64,000 nt of DNA from positions 1,133,501 to 1,197,500 of the forward strand of contig NZ_LT607733.1 of the NCBI RefSeq assembly GCF_900091445.1, read 5' to 3'. Origin of the DNA: Micromonospora echinofusca. GTDB taxonomy: Bacteria > Actinomycetota > Actinomycetes > Mycobacteriales > Micromonosporaceae. Both the position numbers and the translations under genes were made by a program. Shown piece after piece: positions 16,750 to 25,682 of this stretch. Below the pieces are notes generated by a model. That model was not told where the DNA came from and made no database searches. It saw only the letters and a program-made list of their open reading frames with translations. Within the stretch, counting starts at the first letter, position 1. Each line of letters starts with the position of its first letter.

Positions 16750-17786
16750 TGCCCCGGGTCACGGTCACGGTGCGCGACAACGGCGGCCGTACCGCCACCG
16801 CCACCGCCGACTACACGATCGCCCCGCCGGTGCTCGGCGGCTACTACCTCTCCGGCGGCGCCGACCCGACGGCCGACATGGCCGGTGGGAACTTCCGCTC
16901 CCTGACCCAGTACCGCAGCTTCGCCGACGGCTACACCTTCCCCGGCTACCAACGGCCGTGGCTGATCACCCTCGGCAGGGCCGGGGTGCGGATGAACATG
17001 GTGCTGGAGCTGAAGCACTACGGCGCGCCCAACGCCGGGCCGCAGACCTTCACCGTGGACGGCGTGACCTACACCGTCCCGGCGCCCGCGATGACCATCC
17101 AGCAGCGCCCCGGCACGACCTGGCCCCGGGCGTACGGCTACAGCCAGGTCCTGGCCGGGCACTGCGACGGCCTGTTCGCCCGCGCCCTGTCCCAGTACCG
17201 GACCCTGGGCTTCGGGGTGAACATCCAACTCGCCTCCGAGTTGGACACCGACCACGAGTTCGGCACCACCGAGTCCGGCGTCACCTACCCGTGGGCGCAG
17301 TCGGACGCCCGCGCGGTGCAGGCGATGACGTACATCGTGAACTGGTTCAAGGCCCGTCAACTGCCCGCCGGCACGACGTTCTCGGTCGGGGTGGGCGGCT
17401 TCGACCGGGCGTGCTTCCAGCGCACCCACCCGGAGGCGCTGATGGCCCGGCTCGACTTCCTCCAGTGGAACGCGTACGCCACCAGCCCCGCCCACACGGC
17501 GCTGGCCCGGTTCCGCCGGGCGAAGGACTGGGCGGTGGCCGATCTCGGCCCCGTCGCCCTCTCCCGACCGGTGATCATCGCCGAGTGGGGCGTACGCGTG
17601 GCGGAGGTGCCGGACCAGGCGGCCTGGATCGCCACCGTGCCGGCCGCCGTCGCCCAGCTCAACGCGGAGCGGGGCCCCCGGATCGCGCGGACCAACTACT
17701 TCAACTCGGGCTGGGGCACCCTGTCGCCGAAGTCGACGGGGCTGGCCGCGCTGCGGGCGGCGTACGCCACCCGCCCGTACGTCTGA
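16749..17786 (+). CDS. Phage-associated glycoside-hydrolase-like TIM-barrel protein
   Basis: 345 residues. The first 30 (VTVTVRDNGGRTATATADYT) are a beta strand region continuing the upstream Ig-like style. From about residue 35 the sequence looks like a TIM-barrel glycosidase: GVRMNMVLELKHYG, FGVNIQLASELDTDHEFG, LDFLQWNAYAT, and PVIIAEWGVRV, where the Glu sits at the usual nucleophile position of GH5/GH26-like enzymes. No signal peptide. Coupling to the Ig-like gene suggests a tail-borne polysaccharide-degrading protein. The exact GH family is unsure. Confidence 0.62.
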   Translation: MPRVTVTVRDNGGRTATATADYTIAPPVLGGYYLSGGADPTADMAGGNFRSLTQYRSFADGYTFPGYQRPWLITLGRAGVRMNMVLELKHYGAPNAGPQTFTVDGVTYTVPAPAMTIQQRPGTTWPRAYGYSQVLAGHCDGLFARALSQYRTLGFGVNIQLASELDTDHEFGTTESGVTYPWAQSDARAVQAMTYIVNWFKARQLPAGTTFSVGVGGFDRACFQRTHPEALMARLDFLQWNAYATSPAHTALARFRRAKDWAVADLGPVALSRPVIIAEWGVRVAEVPDQAAWIATVPAAVAQLNAERGPRIARTNYFNSGWGTLSPKSTGLAALRAAYATRPYV

Positions 17787-17950
17787 ACGGTCGGCCGGAG
17801 ACCCGGGGGCCGCGGCGGGCGGATAGACGTCGATCATGAGATCCATCGATGGTGGTATAAGATCCGCCGGATCGCGCGCAGGCACGCTCGTGCGCCACCC
17901 GGTGCGATGTCCGCCGAGTCCCGCTGCGCCAGGACAGCCATGGAGATCAT

Positions 17951-18628
17951 GTGAAGTTCAGTCGTCTCGGCCCTGCGTTGGCCGCTCTCGCGCTCGTGGT
18001 CGGCGCCGTGGTCGCCCCGGTCGGCGCCGCGCAGGCGCATCCGTCAGCGGACACGGTCAACGTCTATCCGCCGATCCAGGGCGCGTCCACCTGGGACCGC
18101 TTCGGCCTCTCCGGCCCGACCTCACACCACATCGTCTTCGGCCACTGGGGCTACCCCAACGACTGGGCCGTCGACATCTACCGCAGCCCGGGTGCCACGA
18201 TCGTCTCGCCGTTCGGCACCAAGACCGCTTCGGGGCACCCGGTCGCCGTCAAGGTGGTCACCGTCCAGGCGGGCTGCGCGACCCGCAATCTCGCCGACGG
18301 CGGCTACCGCATCGGGCTCGAGGCCCGGGACACCACGACCGGGCAGATCCTCGGCCGGGCGGACGTGATGCACGTGAACAACAAGCCCGGTGGCATCGTC
18401 GTCGGCGCCTCGGTCGGTCCGTGGACCAAGCTCGGCGAGACGGGCCGCTTCCGCTGGTCCAGCTGCTACCAGGTCAACGGTGACAGCGGGGTGCACATCC
18501 ACCTCGAAGTGATCAACCAGCACCGCTACTCGTGCTACGTGCACCGCGGTGCGAACACCGCCCTGACCGACCTGACCGTGGTGGGCAAGGTCGGCGTGCA
18601 CTACACGGGGCAGCGGCAGCGCTGCTGA
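17951..18628 (+). CDS. Secreted M23-peptidase-like protein
   Basis: 225 residues. GTG start with GGAG eight bases upstream. The signal peptide is LGPALAALALVVGAVVAPVG ending AQAH. The mature domain has GHWGYPNDWAVDIYRSPGA followed by IVSPFGTKT, resembling the metal-binding half of a lysostaphin-type fold, and ends in GVHIHLEV, which holds the H-x-H motif. The N-terminal HxxxD motif is not exact, so it may be a catalytically altered member. It would act on or bind the cell wall. Confidence 0.68.
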   Translation: MKFSRLGPALAALALVVGAVVAPVGAAQAHPSADTVNVYPPIQGASTWDRFGLSGPTSHHIVFGHWGYPNDWAVDIYRSPGATIVSPFGTKTASGHPVAVKVVTVQAGCATRNLADGGYRIGLEARDTTTGQILGRADVMHVNNKPGGIVVGASVGPWTKLGETGRFRWSSCYQVNGDSGVHIHLEVINQHRYSCYVHRGANTALTDLTVVGKVGVHYTGQRQRC

Positions 18629-18699
18629 CCCGTCGATCGACGGCGGACGGGTGCCCCGGCTCCGGCTGGAAACCGGGGACACCCGCCCGCGCCGAGGCG

Positions 18700-18816
18700 C
18701 CCGCGCGCCGCTTGACCCCCGGCGCCCCGCGCGCCGCCGCTTGACCGCGGCGCCCCACGCGCCGCTTGCCCCAACGTCCGCGCGCCGCCGCCCGCGCCCC
18801 AACGTCCGCGCGCCGC
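18700..18816. repeat. GC-rich short tandem repeat cluster
   Basis: CGCGCCGC-type units recur every 20-30 bases. The block CCCCAACGTCCGCGCGCCGC occurs exactly at 18769-18788 and 18797-18816, 28 bases apart; degenerate copies with CTTG lie before it. It fills the gap between a rightward stop and a leftward stop, so it may act in termination. Confidence 0.65.
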
Positions 18817-18828
18817 TTCGTGCCGGTG

Positions 18829-19998
18829 TCAGTAGGCCAGCTCCACCGGCCGGCCGAGCACCCGCGCGCCGTTGTTGGCGAGCCAGCCCTCCGCCGCCGC
18901 CGCGTGCTGACTGAACGTGTGGATGTCGCGGAACCGGCGCTGCAACGGCGACGAGTCCCGGGCCGCCCCGCCGCCGGCTGCCCGGTAGCAGGTGTCGGCC
19001 GCGGCGGCGGCCCGTTCCGTCACCCAGGGCAGCGCGGCGGAGATCCTCGGGTGCAGCGCGGGGACCGCCGCCGGGTCGGTGGCGCAGGCCGCCCACAGGT
19101 CGTCGGCCAGGTCGCGCAGCAGGGCCCGGGCCGCCCGTACGTCGAGGTCGGCGCGGCCGAGTTGGAGGCGGAAGGCGGGCGAGTCGGCGAGCGACTGCCG
19201 AGCGTAGAGCCGCTGCCGGCCGCCTTCGAGCAGCGCGACCATGTCGTCCAGCGCGCCCTGCGCGATGCCGACGGCGACCGCGCCGAGGTGCAGTACGAAG
19301 TGGACCAGCGGCGCCACGAAGCCCGGCCCCGGTACGCAGGGCACCCCGGTGAACAGGTCGAAGCTCTCCTCCACGGGGCAGAACGCGTCCGCCACCTCGA
19401 CGTCGTGGCTGCCGGTGCCGCGCAGGCCCAGCACGTGCCAGGTGTCGTGGACGGTGACCCGGGAGGCCGGGAAGAGCATGGAGCGCACCGGCGGCGGTGC
19501 CCCCGCCGGCCCGGGCAGCGGCGCGCCGCCCTCGGTGAGCACGCAGTTGCCGAAGATCCAGTCGGCGTGCCGGGCGCCGCTGGCGAACGCCCACCGGCCG
19601 GTGACCCGGAAGCCGCCGTCGACCTGCTCGGCGTGGCCCTGCGGGGCGAACCCGCCCCCGACCACCACGTCCGGCCCGTCGGCGTAGGCCTTGTCGAACC
19701 GGTCGCGGGACAGCATCGCCAGCAGGTGCGGCGTCTCGGCGCCGATCATCACGGTCCACCCGGTGGAGCCGTCGGCCCGGGCCAGCGCCTCCAGCACCCG
19801 CAACCCGGTGCGCAGGTCCGCGTCGTACCCGCCGTGGCCGAGGGGGACGAACATCCGGAAGCAGCCGGCGGCCCGCAGCGAGTCGAGCAGGTCGGCCGGG
19901 AGCCCACGGGCGGCCTCGATCTCGCCGGCCCGGCGCGACACCTCCGGCAGCAGCGCCTCCACCGCCCCGATCAGCCGGTCCCGGTGCTGGTCCTCCAT
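18829..19998 (-). CDS. Acyl-CoA dehydrogenase-family flavin-dependent protein (monooxygenase-like)
   Basis: 389 residues, full length for the family. The N-terminal helical domain (LPADLLDSLRAAGCFRMFVP and GGYDADLRTGLRVLEALARADGSTGW) is typical of the HsaA/DszC branch that uses reduced flavin. The beta domain carries GGFRVTGRWAFASGARHADW and WHVLGLRGTGSHDVEV. The C-terminal helices include RAARALLRDLADDLW. The catalytic Glu of true acyl-CoA dehydrogenases is not evident, favouring an oxygenase. It stands alone on the minus strand; the substrate cannot be deduced. Confidence 0.85.
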   Translation of the reverse strand: MEDQHRDRLIGAVEALLPEVSRRAGEIEAARGLPADLLDSLRAAGCFRMFVPLGHGGYDADLRTGLRVLEALARADGSTGWTVMIGAETPHLLAMLSRDRFDKAYADGPDVVVGGGFAPQGHAEQVDGGFRVTGRWAFASGARHADWIFGNCVLTEGGAPLPGPAGAPPPVRSMLFPASRVTVHDTWHVLGLRGTGSHDVEVADAFCPVEESFDLFTGVPCVPGPGFVAPLVHFVLHLGAVAVGIAQGALDDMVALLEGGRQRLYARQSLADSPAFRLQLGRADLDVRAARALLRDLADDLWAACATDPAAVPALHPRISAALPWVTERAAAAADTCYRAAGGGAARDSSPLQRRFRDIHTFSQHAAAAEGWLANNGARVLGRPVELAY

Positions 19999-20155
19999 GC
20001 GTCCTCCTCGACTCGTCGCCCGGCCTCCACTCTGGACCTGCCGGCGACCCGGGGGCCAGGACCGCCGCTATCGGATCCCCGCCACTTCGCGCGGCGGCAC
20101 CGCCGGAAGGGGGCGGAACGGCGCGCGGGCCCGGCCGGCTCCCTATGCTCGAAGC

Positions 20156-21085
20156 ATGGAACTGCGGATCTTCACCGAACCCCAGCAGGGCGCGACGTAC
20201 GACGACCTGCTCGCCGTGGCCCGGTGCGCGGAGGAGACCGGCTACGGCGCCTTCTTCCGTTCCGACCACTACCTGAAGATGGGCGCGGTGAGCGGAGACC
20301 CCGGCCCGACGGACGCGTGGACGACCCTCGCCGGTCTGGCCCGGGACACCCGGCGGATCCGGCTGGGCACGCTGATGACGGCCGCCACGTTCCGGCTGCC
20401 GGGCCCGCTGGCCATCACCGTCGCCCAGGTCGACCAGATGAGCGGCGGCCGGGTGGAGCTGGGCATCGGCACCGGCTGGTACGCCGAGGAGCACACCGCG
20501 TACGGGATCCCGTTCCCGTCGCTGGGGGAGCGCTTCGACCGGTTGGCCGAGCAGCTCGCGGTCGTCACGGGGCTCTGGGCGACGCCGCCCGGCGAGAGGT
20601 TCGACTTCGCCGGGAAGTACTACCCGGTCAGCGACTCGCCGGCGCTGCCGAAGCCGGTGCAGGATCCGCGCCCGCCGATCCTGCTCGGCGGTATGGGCCC
20701 GAAGCGTACGCCGCGCCTGGCCGCCCGGTACGCCGACGAGTTCAACCTGCCGTTCGCGTCGGTGGCGGACTCCGTCGCCCAGTTCGACCGGGTCCGGGCC
20801 GCCTGCGCGGAGGTCGGCCGGGACGCGGGCGAGCTGTGCTGGTCAAACGCCCTCGTGCTCTGCTGCGGGCGCGACGACGCCGAGGTGGCCCGGCGGGCCG
20901 CCGCGATCGGCCGGGAACCGGACGAACTGCGCGAGAACGGCCTCGCGGGGACCCCCGCCGAGGTCGTCGACAAGATCGGCCGGTACGCCGAGATCGGCAG
21001 CGAGCGGCTCTACCTCCAGGTGCTCGACCTGGCCGACCTCGACCACCTGGAGCTGGTCGCGGCCGAGGTGAAGCCCCAGCTCTGA
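20156..21085 (+). CDS. LLM-class F420-dependent oxidoreductase
   Basis: 309 residues, a full-length luciferase-like TIM barrel. Typical segments are MELRIFTEPQQGATYDDLLAVA, GAFFRSDHY, TRRIRLGTLMTAATFRLPGP, VDQMSGGRVELGIGTGWYAEEH, and PPILLGGMGPKRTPRLAARYADEFN. These are the F420-binding patterns of actinobacterial members (TIGR03560-like). It probably reduces or oxidises a small molecule using F420; substrate unknown. Divergent from the acyl-CoA dehydrogenase-like gene across a gap of about 157 bases. Confidence 0.9.
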   Translation: MELRIFTEPQQGATYDDLLAVARCAEETGYGAFFRSDHYLKMGAVSGDPGPTDAWTTLAGLARDTRRIRLGTLMTAATFRLPGPLAITVAQVDQMSGGRVELGIGTGWYAEEHTAYGIPFPSLGERFDRLAEQLAVVTGLWATPPGERFDFAGKYYPVSDSPALPKPVQDPRPPILLGGMGPKRTPRLAARYADEFNLPFASVADSVAQFDRVRAACAEVGRDAGELCWSNALVLCCGRDDAEVARRAAAIGREPDELRENGLAGTPAEVVDKIGRYAEIGSERLYLQVLDLADLDHLELVAAEVKPQL

Positions 21086-21166
21086 GCCGGTGGGAACGGT
21101 CCGTGCAGCTCCGAGCCGGCGGAAGGACCCGGCTGCGCTCACCCGCTCAGGGGCGGCCTCCGGGCG

Positions 21167-21397
21167 TCAGGCGCCGCCCGGCCGGGGCGCCGGCCCCGGG
21201 TGCGGCACCGGGCGCGGCGTGGGCGGGGGCGCCGGGACCGGCCGGGGACCGGGCGTGGTGCCCGCCGCGTACGCCCCGCCCGGAGACACCGGGCCGATGG
21301 GGCCGCTCTGCGCCAGGCTCCCCGGGCCGTCGGGGCCGGTCTGCGCGCGGCGGCGGGCGACGTCTTCTCGGGCGGCGGGATCGCGGTACGTGCTCAT
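21167..21397 (-). CDS. Small proline-rich protein, unknown
   Basis: 76 residues. The N-terminus is charged (MSTYRDPAAREDVARRRAQ), then Gly/Pro-rich with repeated P-x-P (PGPRPVPAPPPTPRPVPHPG). No hydrophobic segment. Start chosen at the first ATG; no strong ribosome site seen. It could be a real small gene or a GC-driven frame; the ordered charged N-terminus argues mildly for the former. Confidence 0.4.
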   Translation of the reverse strand: MSTYRDPAAREDVARRRAQTGPDGPGSLAQSGPIGPVSPGGAYAAGTTPGPRPVPAPPPTPRPVPHPGPAPRPGGA

Positions 21398-21514
21398 CGT
21401 CGCGGCGTTCCCCGAATCCCGGCGGGGTAACCGTGCCCGATCGACCGGTTCCGCCCCGCCGGTGCCCGTCGGATGATGCGTGCCGACGACCGTGGTGTCG
21501 AACGGGGGTACGAC

Positions 21515-22039
21515 GTGGAACTGCACCGCACCCGGGGGGCGCTGGTGCTGCCCCTGGTCTGTGTGCTCAGCGGCGGGGTGCTGCTGACGCTGCCGGGGGA
21601 ACACGCGCTGCTGCGCCGGCTGGTCGCCGGTGGCGCCGTACTGCTGGGCGGGAGCGTGCTGGCGGGCCTGCTGCGTCCGTTCCGGTTCGTCATCGGCGTC
21701 GACGGCCTGACCGTCCGCCGCCCGGGGCTGCGCCGCACGATCGCGTGGACGGAGGTCGAGGCGCTGGCGCTGGCCCGCCCGTCGGTCCGGGAGGGGCTGC
21801 CGGCCACGCCGCGACTGCTGCTGGTGCCCGTACCGGGCACGCTGGCCGGGCTCCCGGCCGACGCGCGCCATCCGGTCGACGGCCGGGCCGCGGTGGAGCT
21901 GCTGGACCTGGCCCGGGTCCGGGAGGAGCCCGCCGAGGTGGCGGCGGCGCTCACCCGGCACGCCGGGGAACGCTTCGTCGACGCGCTCGGCGGCGCGCCA
22001 AACGACGAGCGGCCCGCCGACCGCCGCCGCGTCCCGTGA
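21515..22039 (+). CDS. Membrane protein with PH-like domain
   Basis: 174 residues from GTG at 21515 (GGGGGT about seven bases upstream); an ATG at 21473 is in frame but lacks a ribosome site. Two adjoining membrane segments (LVLPLVCVLSGGVLLTL and LVAGGAVLLGGSVLAGLL) precede FVIGVDGLTVRRPGLRRTIAW, which is the start of a bacterial PH-like domain, as in many small actinobacterial proteins. The stop overlaps the following GTG (GTGA), so it is coupled to the flavoprotein gene. Confidence 0.7.
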   Translation: MELHRTRGALVLPLVCVLSGGVLLTLPGEHALLRRLVAGGAVLLGGSVLAGLLRPFRFVIGVDGLTVRRPGLRRTIAWTEVEALALARPSVREGLPATPRLLLVPVPGTLAGLPADARHPVDGRAAVELLDLARVREEPAEVAAALTRHAGERFVDALGGAPNDERPADRRRVP

Positions 22040-23295
22040 CCGCCGCCGGGTCCGTGCCGCGGCGCAACTGGGCGGGCAACGTCCGCTACGCCGCCCGCCG
22101 CCACCACGCGCCCTCCTCGCTCGACGAGCTGCGCCGGCTGGTGGCGGGCAGCGAACGCCTCCGCGTCGTGGGCACGGGGCACTCGTTCAACCGCCTCGGC
22201 GACACCACCGGCGACCTCGTCTCGCTGGCCGGGCTGCCCGGAACCGTCGCGCTCGACCCGGACCGCCGGGCCGTCACGGTGCCGGCCGCCATGCGGTACG
22301 GGGACCTCGCGTCCTGGCTGCACGCGCGCGGGTACGCGCTGGCCAACCTGGCCTCGCTGCCGCACATCTCGGTCGCCGGCGCGATCGCCACCGGCACCCA
22401 CGGCTCGGGCGAGACGATCGGCAACCTGGCCAGCGCGGTCGCCGGGCTGGAGCTGGTCACCGCCGGCGGCGAGCTGCTGACCGTGGACCGGGCGGCCGAC
22501 GGGGACGCCTTCGCCGGGATGGTCGTCTCGTTGGGCGCGCTGGGCGTCGTCACCCGGGTGACCCTGGACGTGGTGCCGACCTTCGACATCCGCCAGTACG
22601 TCCGCCTCGGCCTGTCCCGCTCGGCGTTGGACGCGGCGCTCGCCTCGGCGTACAGCGTCAGCGTCTTCACCGACTGGCGCTCGTCGCGGCTGCGGGAGGT
22701 GTGGGTCAAGCAGCGCGCGGACGCGGCGCCGCTGCCGGCGGACTGGCTCGACACGACGCCGGCCGACGGGCAACGGCACCCGGTGCCCGGCATGCCGGCG
22801 CGCAACTGCACCCCGCAGCTCGGCGAGCCGGGCCCGTGGCACGAACGGCTGCCGCACTTCCGGCTCGGGTTCACCCCCAGCAGCGGGGACGAGTTGCAGT
22901 CGGAGTACCACGTGCCGCGCGCCTCGGCGGCGGCGGCGTTGGCCGCGCTTGACCCGGTGGCGCGCCTGATCGCGCCGGTGCTCCAGGTCTGCGAACTGCG
23001 GACGGTGGCCGGCGACGGGCTGTGGCTCAGCCCGAACCACGGGCGGGACAGCCTCGCCATCCACTTCACCTGGACCGCCGACGCGGCGGCGGTGCTGCCG
23101 GTGGTGGCGGCGGTGGAGGAGCGGCTCGCGCCGTTCGCGCCGCGCCCGCACTGGGGGAAGGTCTTCGACCTCGCCCCGGCGGCGGTCGCCGCGGCCTGGC
23201 CCCGGTACGCCGACTTCCTCGACCTGGCGCGCCGGCTGGACCCGGCCGGCACGTTCCGCACGGACCTGCTCGACCGCTACCTGCCCCGCGACTAG
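22036..23295 (+). CDS. FAD-binding alditol oxidase-like protein
   Basis: 419 residues. The FAD-binding PCMH domain shows LRVVGTGHSFNRLGDTTGDLVSL and PHISVAGAIATGTHGSG. The C-terminal ALO domain ends with PHWGKVFDL, where family members have the H-W-G-K motif, then FLDLARRLDPAGTFRTDLL. These identify the xylitol/alditol oxidase branch of D-arabinono-lactone oxidases, soluble flavoproteins that oxidise polyols with oxygen. GTG start overlaps the upstream stop. Its stop overlaps the convergent protease stop by four bases. Confidence 0.9.
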   Translation: MTAAGSVPRRNWAGNVRYAARRHHAPSSLDELRRLVAGSERLRVVGTGHSFNRLGDTTGDLVSLAGLPGTVALDPDRRAVTVPAAMRYGDLASWLHARGYALANLASLPHISVAGAIATGTHGSGETIGNLASAVAGLELVTAGGELLTVDRAADGDAFAGMVVSLGALGVVTRVTLDVVPTFDIRQYVRLGLSRSALDAALASAYSVSVFTDWRSSRLREVWVKQRADAAPLPADWLDTTPADGQRHPVPGMPARNCTPQLGEPGPWHERLPHFRLGFTPSSGDELQSEYHVPRASAAAALAALDPVARLIAPVLQVCELRTVAGDGLWLSPNHGRDSLAIHFTWTADAAAVLPVVAAVEERLAPFAPRPHWGKVFDLAPAAVAAAWPRYADFLDLARRLDPAGTFRTDLLDRYLPRD

Positions 23296-24440
23296 CGGCC
23301 GGGCCGGCTGCCCTGCATCTGCTCCCGGAGGCTGCCGCGCTGCACCGCCCGGCTGATGTCGCTCGGTGAGACGATCCCGACGAGCCGGCCGTCGGAGACC
23401 ACCAGCGCCCGCCCGTCGGCGCACTCGCTGAGCCGGGGGAGCAGCTCGTTGAGCGGCTCGTCCGGCCGGGCGAGCACCAGCTCGTCGGCGCGGCAGGCGA
23501 CCTCGGCCAGCGTGGTGGCGGCGCGGCGCTCCGCCGGGATGCCGCGTACCCGGTCGAGGGTGACCAGGCCGACGGGGCGGTCGTCCTCGGTCAGCGGCAG
23601 CGCCGTGTGCCGGTACGCGAAGAGGTAGTGGTCGACGAAGTCGCCCACCGTCATCTGCCCCGACGCGGTCTGCGGCTGCGGCGTCATCACGTCGGTCACC
23701 CGGACGCCCTCCAGCGCGCTGCCCATCCGGGCCTGCCGCTCCTCCAGGCCGGCGGCGCCGATGAGGAACCAGCCGATCAGGGCGAGCCAGAGCCCGCCGA
23801 AGCCGACGCCGGCCAGGAACTGCCACAGCCCCAGGCCGATCAGCACCGCGCCGAGCACCCAGCCGGCCCGGGCGGCGACCACCGACGCCTTCGTCCGGTC
23901 GCCGGTCGCCTTCCAGACCGCCGCCCGCAGCAGCCGCCCACCGTCCAGCGGGGCGGCCGGCAGCGCGTTGAAGACCGCCAGCAGCACGTTGATGCCGGCC
24001 AGCCAGGCCAGCGAGCCCAGCAGCAGCCCCTCCACGCCGGCCATGGCGAGCACCACCGCGATCGCGCCGAAGAAGAGCCCGATCAGCAGGCTCACCAGTG
24101 GGCCGACGCCGGCGATGCGCAGCTCCGCGCCCGGGTCGCGCGCCTCGCCGCGCAGCTCGGCCACCCCGCCGAAGAGCCAGAGGGTGATCCCGCCGACCTC
24201 CAGCCCGTTGCGCTTCGCGACGATCGCGTGCGAGATCTCGTGGGCGAGCAGGCCGAGGAAGAAGACCACCGCCGCCGCGAGCCCCGCCAGGACGTACGCG
24301 GCGACGGGCCGGTCCGGGTAGGCCCGGGGGAACTGGTTGGCCGACAGCCCCCAGGCGATCAGCGCGAAGATGACCAGGACGCTCCAGTTGACCCCGACCG
24401 GTACGCCCGCTATCCGGCCGAGCCGGAAACTCGCCCTCAT
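23292..24440 (-). CDS. Site-2-type intramembrane metalloprotease with CBS domains (M50)
   Basis: 382 residues. Zinc-binding HEISH lies at residues 67-71 in a membrane segment, and the third ligand is in NALPAAPLDGGRLL. Six or so membrane segments are followed by two CBS domains (VTDVMTPQPQTASGQMTVGD and ADGRALVVSDGRLVGIVSPS). This is the Rip3/FtsH-less M50B type found in actinobacteria. Such enzymes cut anti-sigma factors or other membrane proteins; the CBS pair probably senses an adenylate. No partner gene is adjacent. Confidence 0.93.
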   Translation of the reverse strand: MRASFRLGRIAGVPVGVNWSVLVIFALIAWGLSANQFPRAYPDRPVAAYVLAGLAAAVVFFLGLLAHEISHAIVAKRNGLEVGGITLWLFGGVAELRGEARDPGAELRIAGVGPLVSLLIGLFFGAIAVVLAMAGVEGLLLGSLAWLAGINVLLAVFNALPAAPLDGGRLLRAAVWKATGDRTKASVVAARAGWVLGAVLIGLGLWQFLAGVGFGGLWLALIGWFLIGAAGLEERQARMGSALEGVRVTDVMTPQPQTASGQMTVGDFVDHYLFAYRHTALPLTEDDRPVGLVTLDRVRGIPAERRAATTLAEVACRADELVLARPDEPLNELLPRLSECADGRALVVSDGRLVGIVSPSDISRAVQRGSLREQMQGSRPGR

Positions 24441-24534
24441 GTACGCGTACTACCCGCAACGGTCACGTGCATGCCAGGTCGCCCACTTCGCTGGAGGGAT
24501 CGCTACGTCACCCGCCGCGGGCAGCGCCTGGCCG

Positions 24535-25566
24535 CTATCGTCCCCTCCGGTACCGCTGCGCCACTGCGGTGAAGGCGGCCTTGGGTTCCCATTCCATGTC
24601 GGGGTAGGTCTGTCCCCGGCGCCCTTCGAGGAGTCTGACGATGCCCAGGCTGGCCCGGTCCAGGTCGTACCTGGGGTCGCCGTTTGGGCGGTGCGGGTAG
24701 CCAGGCAGGGCGAACAGGAACACGAACGCGCTGTCCACGCCCTCGGTCTCGAAGATCTCCAGCAGTTCGCTCAGGTAGGCGGCCTGGCCGGCCTCGTCAC
24801 GCTCGTACGTGCCGTCGAGCCGCACGGGAGACCTGGTCTCCGGGTCGTACTCGACCACTTCCAGCACCCGCCCGCCACGGTCTCCCGCGCCGCGGTAAGC
24901 CGCGGTGCCGAACCCGGTGATGGCGAGCGGCTTCGGGCCTTGGGCCAGGGTGCGCACCGCGTCCCGGAACCGGTCGGCGACCTCGGCGGAGCGGATCAGC
25001 TCGAACGTCACGATGTCGAAGGGAGCCCAGTCGACCTGCTCGAACTGGATGGATGCGTAGGTGAGTCTGCCCTGGAAGCGCTCGCGGACCGTGGCCGCGG
25101 CCTCGCGGAGGAATGCGTTGATGCGCACGCCGAGCTCGCGTATCGCTCCGGCCCGCCGCTCGGGTCGGCTCATCAGCTGCTCGACCCGCTCCTCGGGGCT
25201 CTCTCCGGACAGGAACCCGCGGTTCATCACGCTCAGCTCGACCCCTGCGACGAACACGACCGTGGCCCCCCGCCGCCGGAGCCGTTCCGCCCGCTCGGCG
25301 CAGTCGCGGAAGAGCGCGAAGATCTGCTCCGGGTCCAGCTCCAGCGGATAGGGCGAGAACCAGACCTCCAGGCCGAGCTCGGCGGCGGCACCGGCGGCCA
25401 GCTCCAGTCGATCCGGGTCGCCGCCGATGATCTGGACCGCGTTGCAGTGCAGGTCGTCGCGGATGATGGCGAGCTCGCGCCGGACCACCGCAAGGTCGAG
25501 GTGCTCGCGGGACATCTGGCCGTGCACGACGAACCCGGTGTCGTAGGTCATCCCTCTTGCTCGCAT
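24535..25566 (-). CDS. TIM-barrel-like protein historically called abortive infection protein
   Basis: 343 residues; ATG with GGAAGGG upstream. The sequence reads as a beta-alpha barrel: TYDTGFVVHG, DLHCNAVQIIGGDPDRL, LGLEVWFSPYPLELDPEQI, GATVVFVAGVELS, FQGRLTYASIQFEQVDWAPFD, KPLAITGFGTAAYRG, and FVFLFALPGY. Relatives I recall carry TEFG where this has TGFG; if that Glu is catalytic, this copy may be impaired. Members are often labelled abortive infection protein from an old annotation, without known mechanism. It is divergent from a TetR gene and shares a control region with it. Confidence 0.72.
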   Translation of the reverse strand: MRARGMTYDTGFVVHGQMSREHLDLAVVRRELAIIRDDLHCNAVQIIGGDPDRLELAAGAAAELGLEVWFSPYPLELDPEQIFALFRDCAERAERLRRRGATVVFVAGVELSVMNRGFLSGESPEERVEQLMSRPERRAGAIRELGVRINAFLREAAATVRERFQGRLTYASIQFEQVDWAPFDIVTFELIRSAEVADRFRDAVRTLAQGPKPLAITGFGTAAYRGAGDRGGRVLEVVEYDPETRSPVRLDGTYERDEAGQAAYLSELLEIFETEGVDSAFVFLFALPGYPHRPNGDPRYDLDRASLGIVRLLEGRRGQTYPDMEWEPKAAFTAVAQRYRRGR

Positions 25567-25616
25567 GGTGGCGCCCTTCCTGTCGGTCCCGGTCGGGTCG
25601 AGACTGGCAGGAAAAG

Positions 25617-25644
25617 TGCGTGCACGCAAGTTTGCGTACGCGCA
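25617..25644. promoter_or_regulatory. Paired palindromes, probable TetR operators
   Basis: TGCGTGCACGCA (25617-25628) is a perfect 12-bp palindrome; TGCGTACGCGCA (25633-25644) is a near-perfect copy 16 bases on. The pair itself is part of a wider symmetric block flanked by AAAG and CTTT. It lies midway between divergent starts, as expected for a TetR regulator controlling both genes. Confidence 0.72.
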
Positions 25645-25682
25645 GCTTTGAAGCGTGCGGTCCTGCGTGGGACGCTGACACC

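Noticed and set aside
18766..22035. Upstream part of a 1509-codon plus-strand frame
   Set aside because: Antisense or out of frame to the dehydrogenase-like and LLM genes; only the part from 22036 is real.
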